64,000 nucleotides of DNA. Source: Candidatus Enterovibrio altilux. Lineage in GTDB: Bacteria > Pseudomonadota > Gammaproteobacteria > Enterobacterales > Vibrionaceae. Below, one piece after another: positions 28,477-40,624 of the stretch. A program made the position numbers and the translations under genes. Under the pieces are notes generated by a model. That model was not told where the DNA came from, did not search any database, and was given only the letters and a program-made list of their open reading frames with translations. Each line of letters opens with the position of its first letter. The first letter of the stretch is position 1. The stretch is from NCBI RefSeq assembly GCF_002381345.1, contig NZ_CP020660.1, positions 1,488,001 to 1,552,000 of the forward strand, read 5' to 3'.

Positions 28477-29769
28477 CTAACGCTTTACAAACATCTTCTG
28501 ATCATAAGCGGCAACTGATTTTTCAAAGGTCATTATTTCATTGCGTGGAACCGATATTGACATTGGAATGTTCGCCGTCATTGGGTTTACAGCTCGACCC
28601 CGAATCAACAGTTCATAGTGAATGTGTGGACCAGTGACACGACCGCTATTGCCTGACAGTGCAATAGGTTGCCCACGCGTGACATGCTGGCCTTTTTTTA
28701 CTAAAATTTTACTGTTGTGCAAATAACGCGTACGGAATTGGTTTCCATGATCCACTACAATGTATTTACCTGCATAAGGATGATTTTGTACGATTATGAT
28801 AACACCGTCTCCTGTCGAGACCACAGGAGTACCTATTGGTACAGCAAAGTCAATGCCATTGTGTGGTGACACTCGTCCGGTTACTGGATGCTTACGCATT
28901 GGGTTAAATTCAGAACTGATACGTTTTTTGCTTAACGTAGGATAACGTTGAAACGCTCGCTGCAAGCTATTACCACGGTTGTCGTAATAATTACCATCTG
29001 TGTGCAAGTACGCCGTAATTGGAGTGCCACGCTGTTCTATGCGTATAGATTGAATTTCACTTTGCCCACTAAACTCACCGTTTACAGTTTGTTCAGCACG
29101 AACTATTTCAAATCGATCACCAGCACGTAAGTCTTGAGAAAAATCGATCTTATCTTTAAGTAAGTTTGTGATCGTATTAATATCATTATAACTAAGGCCT
29201 GCTTTGTGTGCTGAGATAGAAAAACTGCCTTCAATATTACCGACTGATACTGTTTGCACCCAAGATCCCAGTATATCAACATCACTAAATTTATACGTGC
29301 CATCATCTAAACGCTGGTATATTACCTTTGAGGCTATGTTGAATTCAAGCTCTAACTTGTTCAAATTCTTTGCCGTGTCATGGATCCAAAAACGTAGGAT
29401 ATCTCCTGGCTGTAGGGTATCAATCCGTAGGTGATTCAGATCTGTTTCCATTAAACTCAACAAATTTTTATAAGGTATGTTGAGTTTTGTAAATATTTGG
29501 CTCAAATTATCTCCCGATTGAATAGTGTATTCATAATCTGGCATCTCAAAGACTTCCAGTACAGGAGACCTGGCAACAAATAATTCATTTGCAGTAAACG
29601 ATGGTAATAATGAGTTGGAAGCATTCAAAGGAATTATGCGTATAACATCATTATTTAGGTTGATTGAAACTCCAACCGTCACAAGTGACAGTCCCATTAA
29701 GCAAAGCGCCGATTTAGACAGCTTTCTAAACGTCTTGGTTTTCTTCTCGTACATTAATCTGTTTCTCAA
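28477..29769 (-). CDS. mepM: M23 peptidoglycan DD-endopeptidase (MepM/ShyA type)
   Basis: Periplasmic zinc metallopeptidase that cuts peptide cross-links to let the sacculus grow. 430 residues. An N-terminal signal-anchor (about 17-35), then a LysM-like/OapA segment (YTIQSGDNLSQIFTKLNI), a middle domain, and a C-terminal LytM/M23 domain with the zinc ligands HNGIDFAVPIGTPV (His, Asp) and TGPHIHYEL (His-x-His). All four family motifs are present, so it should be active. It resembles Vibrio ShyA in length and domain order. First Met is at 29769; a start at the sixth codon (MYEKKTKTF) is an alternative. Flanked by IS on both sides. Confidence 0.9.
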   Translation of the reverse strand: MRNRLMYEKKTKTFRKLSKSALCLMGLSLVTVGVSINLNNDVIRIIPLNASNSLLPSFTANELFVARSPVLEVFEMPDYEYTIQSGDNLSQIFTKLNIPYKNLLSLMETDLNHLRIDTLQPGDILRFWIHDTAKNLNKLELEFNIASKVIYQRLDDGTYKFSDVDILGSWVQTVSVGNIEGSFSISAHKAGLSYNDINTITNLLKDKIDFSQDLRAGDRFEIVRAEQTVNGEFSGQSEIQSIRIEQRGTPITAYLHTDGNYYDNRGNSLQRAFQRYPTLSKKRISSEFNPMRKHPVTGRVSPHNGIDFAVPIGTPVVSTGDGVIIIVQNHPYAGKYIVVDHGNQFRTRYLHNSKILVKKGQHVTRGQPIALSGNSGRVTGPHIHYELLIRGRAVNPMTANIPMSISVPRNEIMTFEKSVAAYDQKMFVKR

Positions 29770-29796
29770 TCATACGGTATATATTCATCACAAAGC

Positions 29797-30751
29797 TTAG
29801 TTTCCTAATTCGAGTTTAGGTAGTAAATCTTAATATTATTCGCCATTAGACGATCTCCTTCGTTTTAGGTATATCTGGCCCGGTCAGCTTATTTAATGCT
29901 TTTATTACTCATAGGTTTCACCAATCTGGGCATTGTAATTCCATAGGTATTATGTTTTTTTAAGTGAATTTTTGACCCGCAACATTGCCGTCTCTAATTG
30001 GGAACGTTGATGGTAGCCATATCTTTTTTTCCAAGACTTATTTGAATCGTATGACTGCTGGTAATGGACTATTAAATTATGCGGATAAGCGCATTTTTCA
30101 AAAATTTATTCCTTTTTTGGGTGGGATGAGTGGAACCCTTGTTTAATACGAACAGTTTCGTAACATTGTCTGGTGTTGTAAGCACCATCACCTAATATTT
30201 CATTGATTCTGCGACTGGTATGCTTGAATAAGTTAGGTAGAACTTCACTGTCAGTCACTTTCAATGAATGTAACTCAGTAATAATCAATGATTTAATGCG
30301 TATGTATGTCTACTTTTACATGTAATTTGTGCTAAATTCGATGTGTACCGTGGGCTATGCTTTTGAACTTACCATTCATCTTTACCGTAGACTGTCATCC
30401 CCGTAGAATCAATGGCTAAGTGCGGGATGGTTCTTTGAGTTGTCGTCTTGAACGTGACGTCAATTGGTTTGACTTGCTTGTTAAGGCATGAATAATGTGG
30501 GTATGACAGCGGTAGTTGAACCTGTTTAACAAACAAAATTAATAAATTTTTGTGAACTTTTTCAATGGTATTAAAAATACTTGCTTGATGATGAGTCATC
30601 ATAATAACTAAGTTTCTAGATAGACGAGAACTCTCGCGATTACTTTTCTGCTTTGTAACGAAGCTTGCCCATAAACTTTAATATTTTAGTGAACTATTCT
30701 GTTTAGAATGTAGATTAATAATTGGATTTCTTGATTTAGGCAACAAAGTTT
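29797..30751 (-). mobile_element. Near full-length degenerate IS5-family copy
   Basis: Starts GCTTAGTTTCCTAATTCGAG and ends CTTGATTTAGGCAACAAAGTTT, giving about 955 bp with both ends. Minus-strand transposase with several shifts; open pieces at 30106-30288 (DSEVLPNLFKHTSRRINEIL, GDGAYNTRQCYETVRI) and 30369-30602 (PLSYPHYSCLNKQVKPIDVTF, HLAIDSTGMTVYGKDEW) show the two catalytic-Asp regions. The best reference copy in the window for the ordinary, non-composite form. Target-site duplication not recognisable. Confidence 0.85.
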
Positions 30752-30779
30752 AGTATAAATAATAATTTAGTTAATGATA

Positions 30780-32204
30780 TTAAGAAATAAGCAACTTTAC
30801 GTAGAGATATATCGATTTTAAAATAGTTAATTTTTTTTCATTATTTTGATATTTTATTGCTAGCTTTTCTAGATTTATCATGTAGTTTGGCATGCTAGTT
30901 TTAAAATAATTTCTTCGATAAATATGCCACTGCTTTTGTTCAGCATCCGTCAACGTGTTCGGGAAGTTACGGGCACGGTAACGAAATAAAAGAGATTTTA
31001 TACGATTATCCGTAGTTTGAATATCTAAATTTGATAGGTTTTCTGGTGTAGTCAGACGAATAATATCCATTATCGAACGATCAGAAGGAGAGAAAAATCC
31101 TTCATACAGAGCAGAATCGACATCTTGGGAGCTCTCATACTTGGACTTGTCTGCATAAAGAGCAGTGAGTTTTTCACGCACGTTTAGTCTTGTTTGAATT
31201 TTTTTTAAGTTATTCCAACATAGTTGGCGATTAATGCCTAGTCTTTCTTCGTCTTCTGGCCTTAGTGTCTTTGCTTCAGCAAGAACCGGGCACTGATTGA
31301 GGTGAATCAGTTTGATTGGGACTGGTAATTCATCAGGTCTGAGATCTGAGTGGCGAGTATATAAGCGTTCTAGCAGGGCTTCAACATTAAGATCAAATAA
31401 TGGTTGTGGATCATGAGCAAGATCGATTGCAATAATTGTATTTTTATTCTTGGGATGCCATGCTATGGGTACAATCCAACTTATGTTGCTGCGATCGGTT
31501 CCAAACATTCCAGAGACGTGGACCAGTGGTTTCAGGGATTCCACGTCAATTAATGATATTAGTTTATTTTTATTGCGGTAAGTAAACAGATAATTAAACA
31601 AGCAAGGTTGCGCATCTTTTAATTTTTTTGCCAGCTCAATGGTAGCGATAACATCTGCCATTGCATCATGAGCATTCTTGTGTTCAATGTTGTTCACTAC
31701 AGAAAGATGTTCCAGTTTGAAACTGACGTTTCCTTCTGCATTAGTAGACCACTCCATACCTGTTGGACGTAGAGCATAGCAAGCGCGCATGACATCAAGC
31801 AAGTCCCATCTGGAGTTACCATTCTGCCAACTCCAACCATAAGGATCGTAAAAATTACGATACAAAGTATAGCGCGTTACTTCATCGTCAAATTTAATAT
31901 TGTTGTAACCAACAGCACAAGTGCCTGGAATAGAAAGCTGTGCGTGAATTTTGGCAATGAATTTAGGTTCTGACAACCCAAAGCTAACTGCGGTTTGGGG
32001 GGTAATACCTGTGATTAAACATGCTTCCGGATGGGGTAGATAGTCATTTGGTGGTTGGCAGTAAATCACCAGTGGTTCGTCAATGATGTTGAAGTTCTTG
32101 TCTGTTCTCACGCCAGCAAACTGACAGGGCCTGTCTTGTGCTGGGCTAACACCAAAAGTTTCATAATCTAAGAAGAAGAATGTTGGTTGTACGATGCTTT
32201 TCAT
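30780..32204 (-). CDS. sbcB: SbcB, exodeoxyribonuclease I
   Basis: 3'-5' single-strand DNA exonuclease acting in repair and recombination. 474 residues against 475 in E. coli. DEDDh catalytic set: Asp13 and Glu15 in FFLDYETFGVSP, the middle Asp in SRWDLLDVMRACYALRP and His/Asp in HKNAHDAMADVIATIEL. A C-terminal ExoI-C region follows. The start (MKSIVQPTFFFLD) agrees with the family. In E. coli, recBC mutants are rescued by loss of sbcB; here sbcB is intact while recB is a relic, which matters for how breaks are repaired. Confidence 0.96.
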   Translation of the reverse strand: MKSIVQPTFFFLDYETFGVSPAQDRPCQFAGVRTDKNFNIIDEPLVIYCQPPNDYLPHPEACLITGITPQTAVSFGLSEPKFIAKIHAQLSIPGTCAVGYNNIKFDDEVTRYTLYRNFYDPYGWSWQNGNSRWDLLDVMRACYALRPTGMEWSTNAEGNVSFKLEHLSVVNNIEHKNAHDAMADVIATIELAKKLKDAQPCLFNYLFTYRNKNKLISLIDVESLKPLVHVSGMFGTDRSNISWIVPIAWHPKNKNTIIAIDLAHDPQPLFDLNVEALLERLYTRHSDLRPDELPVPIKLIHLNQCPVLAEAKTLRPEDEERLGINRQLCWNNLKKIQTRLNVREKLTALYADKSKYESSQDVDSALYEGFFSPSDRSIMDIIRLTTPENLSNLDIQTTDNRIKSLLFRYRARNFPNTLTDAEQKQWHIYRRNYFKTSMPNYMINLEKLAIKYQNNEKKLTILKSIYLYVKLLIS

Positions 32205-32629
32205 AATTATGGCTTCATGTCTAATAATTGCATTTTAACCATTAAAATTGGGTGATTAAAAATTTTATTATGCTATTTTTTAGGTTTAGCTAACTTTTTT
32301 GAGCGTCTGATATTGATACAAACGTTTAAATTATTTTCAGTTGATAAATACTACGCCTTGACTTTACTAGTAAATTGAAGTGAGGATAACAGATAAGCCA
32401 CTAAAAGTCATCGCGAAGTAGACTAATGATAATGAACTGGCAGAGTTAAATGATGGATAAGTACTGATTGCAAAGATATCCCACAAAACTAATATGACCT
32501 GTCAACATCTATGTCATTTGAATGGTAAAAACAAGCGAGTACATATTAATAATTATTAGATAATTCTTTTTAAGAAAGTAAAGCATATTTATGAAAAAAT
32601 GCTTACACTAAAAAATGAAGGGTGCAACC
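32205..32629. other. Gene-free region upstream of sbcB
   Basis: About 425 bp without IS similarity or a supported gene. It contains the sbcB promoter region, which I cannot pin down. A short stretch (KPLKVIAK-stop-TNDNELAELNDG, about 32395-32455) reads like protein with one stop and may be a relic of an unknown small gene. Confidence 0.4.
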
Positions 32630-33308
32630 GGCTTTGTGTTTCAATTCGAATTCAGATAGCAAATGTCAATAGGATCAATTATTAGATCCTTGCTTTCGTT
32701 TGATGGATATTTAGCCTCATCAGCTTATTTAACACTTTTATCATGACGCAGTTTTAGTTAACCAGAAAATTTTGATCTCTTAAATTCCATGTTCCTCCCA
32801 GTAATTTTTGACTCGAACCATTACTGTCTCTATTTTAAACAGCTAAGCTCACTAAAATATTTAAGTTTTCCATGATTATCCTGCTTAGTTTTATTTTATA
32901 GCTGCATAGCTTCTTCACCAATTCAGAATGTTAGTGAGTCCCAATTGATTAAATATTGATGATACTGCTGTCAGTTACTTGTTTTGTAGCGAAGATTATT
33001 CATAGACCTGAATATTTCAGTGAGCCTAACTGTTTATAATGTTGATTAAAAATGTAGTTCCCTGATTTAGAAAATAAAGCTGGTTATCATAAACGTTACT
33101 ACCTAGCAGAGACAGCAATAGTTCGAGTCAAAAATTACTGGTAGGAGCATTGAGTTTAAGGAATTATAAAGCTCAGATTAGTGAAACCTACGCTATGATA
33201 AAAGCCTTAAATAAACTAACAGGATTAGGTATGCCTAATACGAAAACGATTGTCTAATAATTAATTATGAGGGATTTGCTACCTGGACTCAAATTAGGAA
33301 ACAAAGCC
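32630..33308. mobile_element. Complete-ended composite IS derivative (679 bp)
   Basis: Bounded by GGCTTTGTGTTTCAATTCGAA at 32630 and TTAGGAAACAAAGCC ending at 33308. Contents in order: transposase 3' end on the minus strand, a large internal deletion, the IS start on the minus strand (CCTGATTTAGAAAATAAAGC), then the composite junction at 33081 and GGTTATCATAAACG with the transposase tail forwards to the end. Both outer ends are therefore the same IS end in inverted orientation, with long arms. The next ~50 bp (33309-33360, TTATAATATTCAGATT...) is part of yet another transposase tail. Confidence 0.82.
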
Positions 33309-33485
33309 CTTAGAAAATTATAATATTCAGATTAAAGGAATCTACGCAATGCATTGTAAGGCAGAATCGGCTCCTTTATTACATGAAAAATGCATTACAA
33401 AACCATTGGATATTCATTAAATGTGAATACGACCTTTAAATGATAACTGATTGATTCAAAACATCACTCGTAAATATATATATCA

Positions 33486-35072
33486 TTAAAGTGATAAACT
33501 ATCATTAAAGTACTCAGCCAGATACTGCTCAAAGCTAAGATCATTGGCTTTTTCAATGTTTAGTTGACGTACTAGGCTCGCTGAGGTTTCCTCACGAAAT
33601 TGTGTTTCAGTAAATGTTGCATAATTACCATTTGAAAATAATTTAGCATTATTTGCAGCGATAGTTAATCCCACTTTGCCAATGCTTTCTTGCTCAAGAA
33701 TCTCTTTCATCAAACGAGCTGATAACGTTTTGTCTGAATCATCAAACCATGTAACCAATTCACGACAAACTCTTTGGTATTGGTCACTAGCATAAGCTTG
33801 ATCCATAATAACTGCAAGTTCTGCCAACTCAGCAAAGACTCTATATCCCCATTCAGCTTGCGTAAGTCGCTCACCATTGCAACCGATTTGCAATGTTAGA
33901 CCCGGCTTGCGCCCTTCTATTACTACTTTGTTCCAGTTATCGTGCCAGCACCCTAATTCGTAATCTGTCATGCGTTCTGAATCAGCTAGTGCACACCACG
34001 TGACAAATAAATCGAGGAAGTATATTTGAGTGTCATCAATACCAGTTGGGCTGAATGGATTAACATCCAACGAGCGCACTTCTATGTACTCTACCCCACC
34101 ACGAGCCAATGCTTCTGAGGGCTTTTCACTATTTTTTGCTATGCGTTTGGGCCGAATAGGCGCGTATAATTCGTTTTCAATTTGCAGAATATTGGTATTT
34201 AGCTGACGATAACCATCTTCATTTTTTACGCCAATATTTGCAAATTCTTTCGATGGAGTTTGAATTGCATTACGTACGCCTTCGAGATATTGTTCAAGGT
34301 TATTAAAACCAATTTTGAGTACATTTTGAGCTCTGTTTGTATAACCTAAATCGCTGAGGCGAAGTGATGTTGTGTATGGCAAATAATAGATATCAGCACT
34401 AATTTGCTTGAAATTCAATGAAACTGTAGATTTTTTGAAAAATGAGCCACATAGCGCAGGCGATGAGCCAAATAAATACGGAATTATCCAACCAAAGCGA
34501 TAGTAGTTGCGAATTAAATTAAAGTACGCATTAGAAATAGATTTTTGTCGAGTATCTTCTGTTTGAACACCAAACAACGCGTTCCAGAAACTCTGAGGAA
34601 ATGAAAAATTAAAATGTACACCGGAAATTATTTGCATTATACTACCATAGCGGTGCTTCAAGCCTTCACGATAGAGGGCCTTCATTCGCCCGACGTTCGA
34701 CGTGCCATATTGCGCTAACATTATGTCATCATCATTCGCGACATAGCATGGCATAGATAAAGGCCAGAGCAATTCTTCGTTGAGCTGACGATAGGTAAAG
34801 CGATGAATATCATGCAGTTGAGTCAAAGTTTCCAACGCCGAATAACTCACGGGTGTAATAAACTCCAACAATGATTCTGCAAAGTCTGTTGTAATCCATT
34901 GATGCGTTAATGCGGAACCTAACGCCTTAGGATGAACAAGAGAAGAAAGCACTCCTTCTGGCGTGATTCGTAAGGCTTCTCGTTCTATTCCGCGGGCGAT
35001 ACCCTTGAGCGCATTTGGATGTTTAGCTAGTGTCGCTAATCGTAGAGGAAAGCTAGTCAAATTTATACTCAT
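33486..35072 (-). CDS. gshA: GshA, glutamate-cysteine ligase
   Basis: ATP-dependent formation of gamma-glutamylcysteine, the first step of glutathione synthesis. 528 residues against 518 in E. coli. Family motifs: [18 protein letters not shown] near the N-terminus, [42 protein letters not shown] and [15 protein letters not shown]. Start ATG at 35072 ([12 protein letters not shown]). Single gene; upstream lies an 860-bp empty region, downstream a tiny gap and IS copies. Retained redox buffer. Confidence 0.96.
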   Translation of the reverse strand: MSINLTSFPLRLATLAKHPNALKGIARGIEREALRITPEGVLSSLVHPKALGSALTHQWITTDFAESLLEFITPVSYSALETLTQLHDIHRFTYRQLNEELLWPLSMPCYVANDDDIMLAQYGTSNVGRMKALYREGLKHRYGSIMQIISGVHFNFSFPQSFWNALFGVQTEDTRQKSISNAYFNLIRNYYRFGWIIPYLFGSSPALCGSFFKKSTVSLNFKQISADIYYLPYTTSLRLSDLGYTNRAQNVLKIGFNNLEQYLEGVRNAIQTPSKEFANIGVKNEDGYRQLNTNILQIENELYAPIRPKRIAKNSEKPSEALARGGVEYIEVRSLDVNPFSPTGIDDTQIYFLDLFVTWCALADSERMTDYELGCWHDNWNKVVIEGRKPGLTLQIGCNGERLTQAEWGYRVFAELAELAVIMDQAYASDQYQRVCRELVTWFDDSDKTLSARLMKEILEQESIGKVGLTIAANNAKLFSNGNYATFTETQFREETSASLVRQLNIEKANDLSFEQYLAEYFNDSLSL

Positions 35073-35929
35073 TTATGTTTGTTAACAGTTGAATATTTAG
35101 CATAATTATTCTTAATTACGAAACGTTTTACTAGTAACCCCCCAATGCAATAATGTAGATTGAAGTGTCCTCTCATTACTATGGGTGATGATAATTTGAC
35201 AATCTGGAGATTTCAACCATGTATGTATAAGTGTATTAAATTTTTTTGATACAGAATCACTGTTCACTTTTTATCGTGGTTTGTAATCTAAAGATAATTC
35301 ACGCTGAATGATTCTAGCTATAAGATTAGTGCTGTTATTTGTGTTTTATAGCTAAGTGTATATAGATGACCCAAAAGCAATAATATAATTTCTTCTCTTA
35401 GAGGAGCCTTTCATTTACCATTTTCAAAATTTTTTGCATTTCTTCCATAGTGTTTATGATGCTATCAGTTCGCGATTATTTTTGATAAACAATTATTTAC
35501 CATGTTGTTCGCAAACTAAATAGCCACTAGTACCATAAATGGAACCTTTATCTTAATGTAGATTGGAACATGTATTCAATAAGTTGATTATGGTGCAAAA
35601 ATTATGACAAAATTAATGGCAACTTTTTTTAAATTTCAGCTTCCGATACCTTTTCTAATCTTTAAGTTGGCGAAAAAATTTTTTTCATGGGCACGGAGGA
35701 AACTTAAAAAATTAGGACTGTATTCTAGTCTTTATTTGTAAGAAGTACTACCTTTATGCGGTTATGTTCTTAACTATCGATTGAAAAGATTTCAATGAGT
35801 CATAGTATGACTAGGAATCATTAAAAAATCAAGCACGATCAATGCTGACGAACATACACAATCATGATAACTGCAATAATTAGCCCGATGAATACCAAAA
35901 TAGATAACCATGAAAATATTTAAAAACAA
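35073..35929. other. Gene-free region between gshA and accA
   Basis: About 860 bp with no supported gene and no clear IS except at its right edge. On the minus strand near 35840-35918 a stretch reads FSWLSILVFIGLIIAVIMIV, one hydrophobic helix followed by YVRQH and a stop; it may be the end of a lost membrane protein, but nothing more can be said. In several Vibrio genomes tilS sits next to accA; I saw no tilS similarity here. Confidence 0.4.
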
Positions 35930-36052
35930 CGTTAACAGATTGCTTACTGTTAATTGTTTTGTAGCGATTTTTTCATAGAGCTTAAATATTTGAACCAACC
36001 TAGCTGTTTAGAGTGAGATTGATAACTTAGTCCTTCATTTACAAATAAAGTC
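35930..36052 (-). mobile_element. IS start fragment directly after accA
   Basis: About 120 bp matching the IS start on the minus strand (TAATTGTTTTGTAGCGATTTTTTCATAG, CCTAGCTGTTTAGAGTGAG, ATTTACAAATAAAGTCC). It abuts the accA stop within 10 bp, so any natural terminator of the accA operon here has been displaced. Confidence 0.65.
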
Positions 36053-36060
36053 CTTATGAA

Positions 36061-37023
36061 TTAACAATAACCGTAATTCAAAAGACGCTGATAACGACGC
36101 TCGCATAATGCATCTTCATCCAATTGAATGAGTTCATCCAATTGTTCAACTAATAGTCCTTTAATGCTTGCTGCGGTTTGAACAGCATTTCGGTGAGCCC
36201 CCCCTATTGGCTCTGAAATTATCTTGTCAATTAAATTAAGTTCTTTCAAACGAGGAGCTGTGATTCCCATTGCTTGGGCTGCTATAGGTGCTTTGCTAGA
36301 ATCACGCCATAAGATAGACGCACACCCTTCCGGAGAGATAACTGAATAGGTCGAGTATTGGAGCATGTTAACGTAATCACCTACGCCGATAGCCAATGCA
36401 CCACCAGAACCACCTTCACCAACAACATTACAGATGATCGGTACTATTAAACCTGCCATTTTTTTAAGGTTATGTGCAATTGCTTCAGCTTGACCACGTT
36501 CTTCAGCACCAACACCAGGGTATGCGCCTGCAGTATCAATGAAAGTAATGATAGGCATTTTAAAACGTTCTGCCATCTTCATGAGACGTAATGCTTTACG
36601 ATAACCTTCAGGCTTTGGCATACCAAAATTACGAATTACTTTTTCACGGGTTCCGCGACCTTTTTGATGACCAATGACCATCACTGTACGACCATCAAGA
36701 CGTGCTATGCCACCAACCATTGCTTTGTCGTCCGCATACGTCCGGTCTCCTGCAAGTTCATCAAACTCAGTAAAAATAAGAGCCACATAATCCAAGGTAT
36801 AAGGGCGACACGGATGACGAGCAAGTTGAGCAATTTGCCATGCTCCTAAGTCACTAAAAATTTTTTTAGTTAATTCAGTGCTTTTTGCCTCCAGTTGCTC
36901 GATTTTTTTAGTAAGATTGATAGCTTCTAGAGCGTCACTGCGCCGAGATACAACACGTAGAGCTGCAATTTTTGCTTCCAATTCAGCAATAGGCTGTTCA
37001 AATTCAAGAAAATTAAGACTCAT
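36061..37023 (-). CDS. accA: AccA, acetyl-CoA carboxylase carboxyltransferase subunit alpha
   Basis: Alpha half of the carboxyltransferase that makes malonyl-CoA for fatty acid synthesis; works with AccD. From the chosen start 320 residues, matching E. coli (319). [19 protein letters not shown] is the exact family N-terminus, so I took the ATG at 37023 rather than the longer frame beginning at 37068. Conserved blocks [38 protein letters not shown] and [15 protein letters not shown]. Follows dnaE after 62 bp, the last gene of the leftward block, ending against an IS fragment. Confidence 0.96.
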   Translation of the reverse strand: MSLNFLEFEQPIAELEAKIAALRVVSRRSDALEAINLTKKIEQLEAKSTELTKKIFSDLGAWQIAQLARHPCRPYTLDYVALIFTEFDELAGDRTYADDKAMVGGIARLDGRTVMVIGHQKGRGTREKVIRNFGMPKPEGYRKALRLMKMAERFKMPIITFIDTAGAYPGVGAEERGQAEAIAHNLKKMAGLIVPIICNVVGEGGSGGALAIGVGDYVNMLQYSTYSVISPEGCASILWRDSSKAPIAAQAMGITAPRLKELNLIDKIISEPIGGAHRNAVQTAASIKGLLVEQLDELIQLDEDALCERRYQRLLNYGYC

Positions 37024-37085
37024 GGGGGGAATAATCCTGTTCTGGTAGTGAAATGCCACGTTAATCATTTAACGAAGTAAGAGAA

Positions 37086-40000
37086 TTAATCAAATTCCAA
37101 CTCAACTTGTTTCTCGCCGAGTAAAATTTTTAAATCCTCGATTAGTTTATCGTCAGGCACTACATGCCATTCTGTTCCTAAGACTAACTTAGCATATGCA
37201 TTGTTGCGTTTATAATACAAGTTTACTGGAATCGTTCCTGCGCGATGCGGTTTAAGAATCTCACTGAGTCGTTCGAAGAATTTGTTATCAATTTGCCTTT
37301 CAGTTACTGATATTGCAAGGCTACGCAAGTATTTCTTACGAGCTTGAGCAAGATCTAATACCTCGTGGGCAGATATTTTAAGGCCACCATTAAACTCATC
37401 AAAGCTGACCGATCCAGAAACCACTAAAATTCGGTCTTTTTCGACAAAATTTAAGTATTTTTCTAATATGTCTGAGAATAATATCACTTCTATGCGTCCA
37501 GATCGATCATCCAGTGTCAAAATACCAATGCGTGTACTACGCTTTGTTGTTATTATTCGCGCAGCAATTACTAAACCAGCAACAGTAGAAACAATATTAC
37601 GCTTTGTTGCATGTGCATCTTCTAAACGCCATGTTGTATAATGCTTAAGTTCTTTCACGTAACTATCAATGGGATGCCCAGTTAAATATAAACCTAAAGT
37701 TTCACGTTCACCTTCAAGCCATACTTTGTCTGACCAGGGCGGGATATTTGCATACTTGTGCTCAATTTCTTCAGGTGCATTCGTCAATATACCAAACATA
37801 TCAACTTGCCCAAATGCTTCAGCATGATGATGCTGATTTGCTGATTTAATCGCATCATTTAATGATGCAATCATTGCAGCTCGGTGTGGGCCAAGTCTAT
37901 CCATAGCCCCTGATTGAATTAATTTTTTAATTATACTTTTGTTTACTTTTTTAGTGTCAATACGCGCACAGAAGTCAAATAAATTTTTAAAATACCCACC
38001 CTTGTTACGTGTTTTAATGATATTATCTATTGGTGTTTCACCTATGCCTTTAATCGCCCCTATACCGTAAACGATTCCGCTTTTTTTGTTAACTTTGAAG
38101 TGATATGAACCAGCGTTAACGTCAGGTGACAACAGAATAAGTTTCATTCGACGGCATTCTTCCACTAAACCAACGATTTTATCTGTGTTATCCATATCTG
38201 CAGTCATGACCGCCGCCATGAATTCTGCTGGGTAGTGTGTTTTGAGCCATAGCGTTTGATATGATACCAAAGCATAAGCGGCAGAGTGTGATTTATTAAA
38301 ACCGTAGCCCGCAAAATGTTCCACCAAGTCGAAAATTTTCATCGCCAACTCGCTGTTAATGCCATTCTTCACTGCCCCATCTTCAAAGGTTGCACGTTGT
38401 TTGGCCATTTCTTTAAAATTTTTTTTACTCATTGCGCGCCGAAGCATATCGGCACCACCAAGGGTGTAGCCCGATAGCACCTGTGCTATTTGCATGACCT
38501 GTTCTTGGTAGAGAATAATGCCATAGGTAGGTTCAAGAATTTTTTTTAGTGAATTGTGTTGCCACTTTTCATCTGGATACGACACCACTTCGCGACCACG
38601 TTTACGAGCGATAAAGTTATCTACCATTCCTGATTGCAGTGGACCAGGGCGAAATAGCGCTACCAATGCAATCATGTCCTCAAAGCAGTCCGGTTGCAAA
38701 CGCTTGATCAGGTCTTTCATACCACGAGATTCCAATTGAAATACTGCGGTAGTTTCAGAGTCTTGTAGCATTTTAAAAGATGCCTGATCATCTATAGGTA
38801 TCGTTTCAATACGAATAGGTTCTACTCCTTTCGCCTGTAGACGAGGATTAATCATCTTCAATGCCCAATCAATGATTGTTAGCGTGCGTAATCCCAGGAA
38901 ATCAAATTTAACCAATCCCACAGTTTCTACATCGTTTTTATCAAACTGAGTCACTGGAAAATGACCTTCACTGTCACAATAAAGTGGTGCAAAATCGGTA
39001 ATTGTCGTCGGTGATATCACGACACCACCAGCATGTTTCCCAGCGTTACGTGTACATCCTTCAAGGATGCAACACATATCAATCAGTTCTCGAACATCTT
39101 CATCAGTTTTATAGGACTGACCTAATTGTGGTTCTATGTTAAGTGCTTTGGCTAGTGTTATACCCGGGTCTGGTGGCACTAGTTTAGATATTCGGTCAAT
39201 CAATCCATAAGGATGCCCTAATACACGGCCTACATCTCGGATTACTGCTTTTGCCGCCATAGTGCCAAACGTAATTATTTGGGATACCGCATCACGACCA
39301 TACAATTCAGCAACGTGGTCAATAACCTTATCACGTTTATCCATACAAAAATCGATATCAAAATCAGGCATTGATACACGCTCTGAGTTCAAGAAACGTT
39401 CGAATAGAAGGCCAAATTTTAACGGATCAAGATCTGTAATTTTCAATGCATAGGCCACTAACGAACCAGCACCTGAGCCACGTCCAGGACCAACAGGAAT
39501 ATCATTGTCTTTTGACCACTGAATGAATTCCATTACAATGAGAAAGTATCCAGGAAAACCCATTTGGTTCACAATCTCAAGTTCAGTCTTTAAACGATAA
39601 TCATACTCTGGTTGATGTCTAGCACGTACAACAGGATCTGGGAAAAGAAGGGCTAAGCGGTCTTCAAGCCCTTCTTTTGATTTTTTAACCAGGAATTCGC
39701 CAATTTCCAACCCTTCTGTTGGAAAATTTGGTAAAAAGTATTCGTTTAAGCGGAGGGTGACGTTACAGCGTTTTGCTACTTCTACAGCATTAGTTAACGC
39801 TGCTGGGATATCTTGGAACAGTTCACACATTTCTTCTTCTGTTCGAAGATATTGCTGCGAGCTGTAATTTTTCGGGCGACGAGGATCAATAAGAGTATAA
39901 CCATCATGAATTGCAACGCGAATTTCATGAGCATCAAATTGATCTGGAGAAATGAAACAGACCTCATTGGTCGCAACAACAGGCAAATTATTATTTAATG

Positions 40001-40565
40001 AAAAATTAAGAGCAAAATGAAGATAAACTTCTTCGTTAGGACGGCCTGTTCGCATTAACTCAATGTAATATGCATCAGGGAAGTGTGTTTGGTAAAAAGA
40101 TACGCATTGCTTCGCCAGTGTTACATTTTTCTGTAATAGGGCTTTCCCTAAATCACCTCTGCGACCCCCAGACAGTATAATTAAGCCATCTTTAAGCTCT
40201 TTTAACCAGACTTGATCGATGACAGGTTGATGTTGGATATGTCCACGTAAATATGCTTTCGAAATAAGCAGTGTTAAGTTTTTGTAACCAATATTATTTG
40301 CTGCCAGTACTGTAAGTTGGCAAAGATCATCGCCAAAGACATCTGACTGCATTTTAAAATCAGCGCCAATAATTGGCTTCACACCAAAATTTTGTGCAGT
40401 TTTATAAAATTTTACTAAACCGCATAAATTTGTAAAATCTGTTAATGCCATGGCTGGCATGCCAAAGTCAGCGACTTTTTTGACTAAAGAAGGGACTTTT
40501 GACAGGCCATCAATCATGGAATAGTCACTGTGAACTCGGAGATGAATATATTGTGGGTCTGACAT
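37086..40565 (-). CDS. dnaE: DnaE, DNA polymerase III subunit alpha
   Basis: Catalytic subunit of the replicative polymerase. 1159 residues against 1160 in E. coli. N-terminal PHP domain (1-270, [14 protein letters not shown]), polymerase core with the catalytic Asp pair [10 protein letters not shown] and a third Asp in [24 protein letters not shown], helix-hairpin-helix and OB-fold ([21 protein letters not shown], about 1000-1080), and the C-terminal tau-binding region. No defect seen. Start [16 protein letters not shown] is canonical. Sits between rnhB and accA, as in related bacteria. Confidence 0.98.
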   Translation of the reverse strand: MSDPQYIHLRVHSDYSMIDGLSKVPSLVKKVADFGMPAMALTDFTNLCGLVKFYKTAQNFGVKPIIGADFKMQSDVFGDDLCQLTVLAANNIGYKNLTLLISKAYLRGHIQHQPVIDQVWLKELKDGLIILSGGRRGDLGKALLQKNVTLAKQCVSFYQTHFPDAYYIELMRTGRPNEEVYLHFALNFSLNNNLPVVATNEVCFISPDQFDAHEIRVAIHDGYTLIDPRRPKNYSSQQYLRTEEEMCELFQDIPAALTNAVEVAKRCNVTLRLNEYFLPNFPTEGLEIGEFLVKKSKEGLEDRLALLFPDPVVRARHQPEYDYRLKTELEIVNQMGFPGYFLIVMEFIQWSKDNDIPVGPGRGSGAGSLVAYALKITDLDPLKFGLLFERFLNSERVSMPDFDIDFCMDKRDKVIDHVAELYGRDAVSQIITFGTMAAKAVIRDVGRVLGHPYGLIDRISKLVPPDPGITLAKALNIEPQLGQSYKTDEDVRELIDMCCILEGCTRNAGKHAGGVVISPTTITDFAPLYCDSEGHFPVTQFDKNDVETVGLVKFDFLGLRTLTIIDWALKMINPRLQAKGVEPIRIETIPIDDQASFKMLQDSETTAVFQLESRGMKDLIKRLQPDCFEDMIALVALFRPGPLQSGMVDNFIARKRGREVVSYPDEKWQHNSLKKILEPTYGIILYQEQVMQIAQVLSGYTLGGADMLRRAMSKKNFKEMAKQRATFEDGAVKNGINSELAMKIFDLVEHFAGYGFNKSHSAAYALVSYQTLWLKTHYPAEFMAAVMTADMDNTDKIVGLVEECRRMKLILLSPDVNAGSYHFKVNKKSGIVYGIGAIKGIGETPIDNIIKTRNKGGYFKNLFDFCARIDTKKVNKSIIKKLIQSGAMDRLGPHRAAMIASLNDAIKSANQHHHAEAFGQVDMFGILTNAPEEIEHKYANIPPWSDKVWLEGERETLGLYLTGHPIDSYVKELKHYTTWRLEDAHATKRNIVSTVAGLVIAARIITTKRSTRIGILTLDDRSGRIEVILFSDILEKYLNFVEKDRILVVSGSVSFDEFNGGLKISAHEVLDLAQARKKYLRSLAISVTERQIDNKFFERLSEILKPHRAGTIPVNLYYKRNNAYAKLVLGTEWHVVPDDKLIEDLKILLGEKQVELEFD

Positions 40566-40624
40566 AGAACTCGTTCGTTTGTTGGTTTATGAATAGATGT
40601 GAATGGAATACTTTTTTATAAATA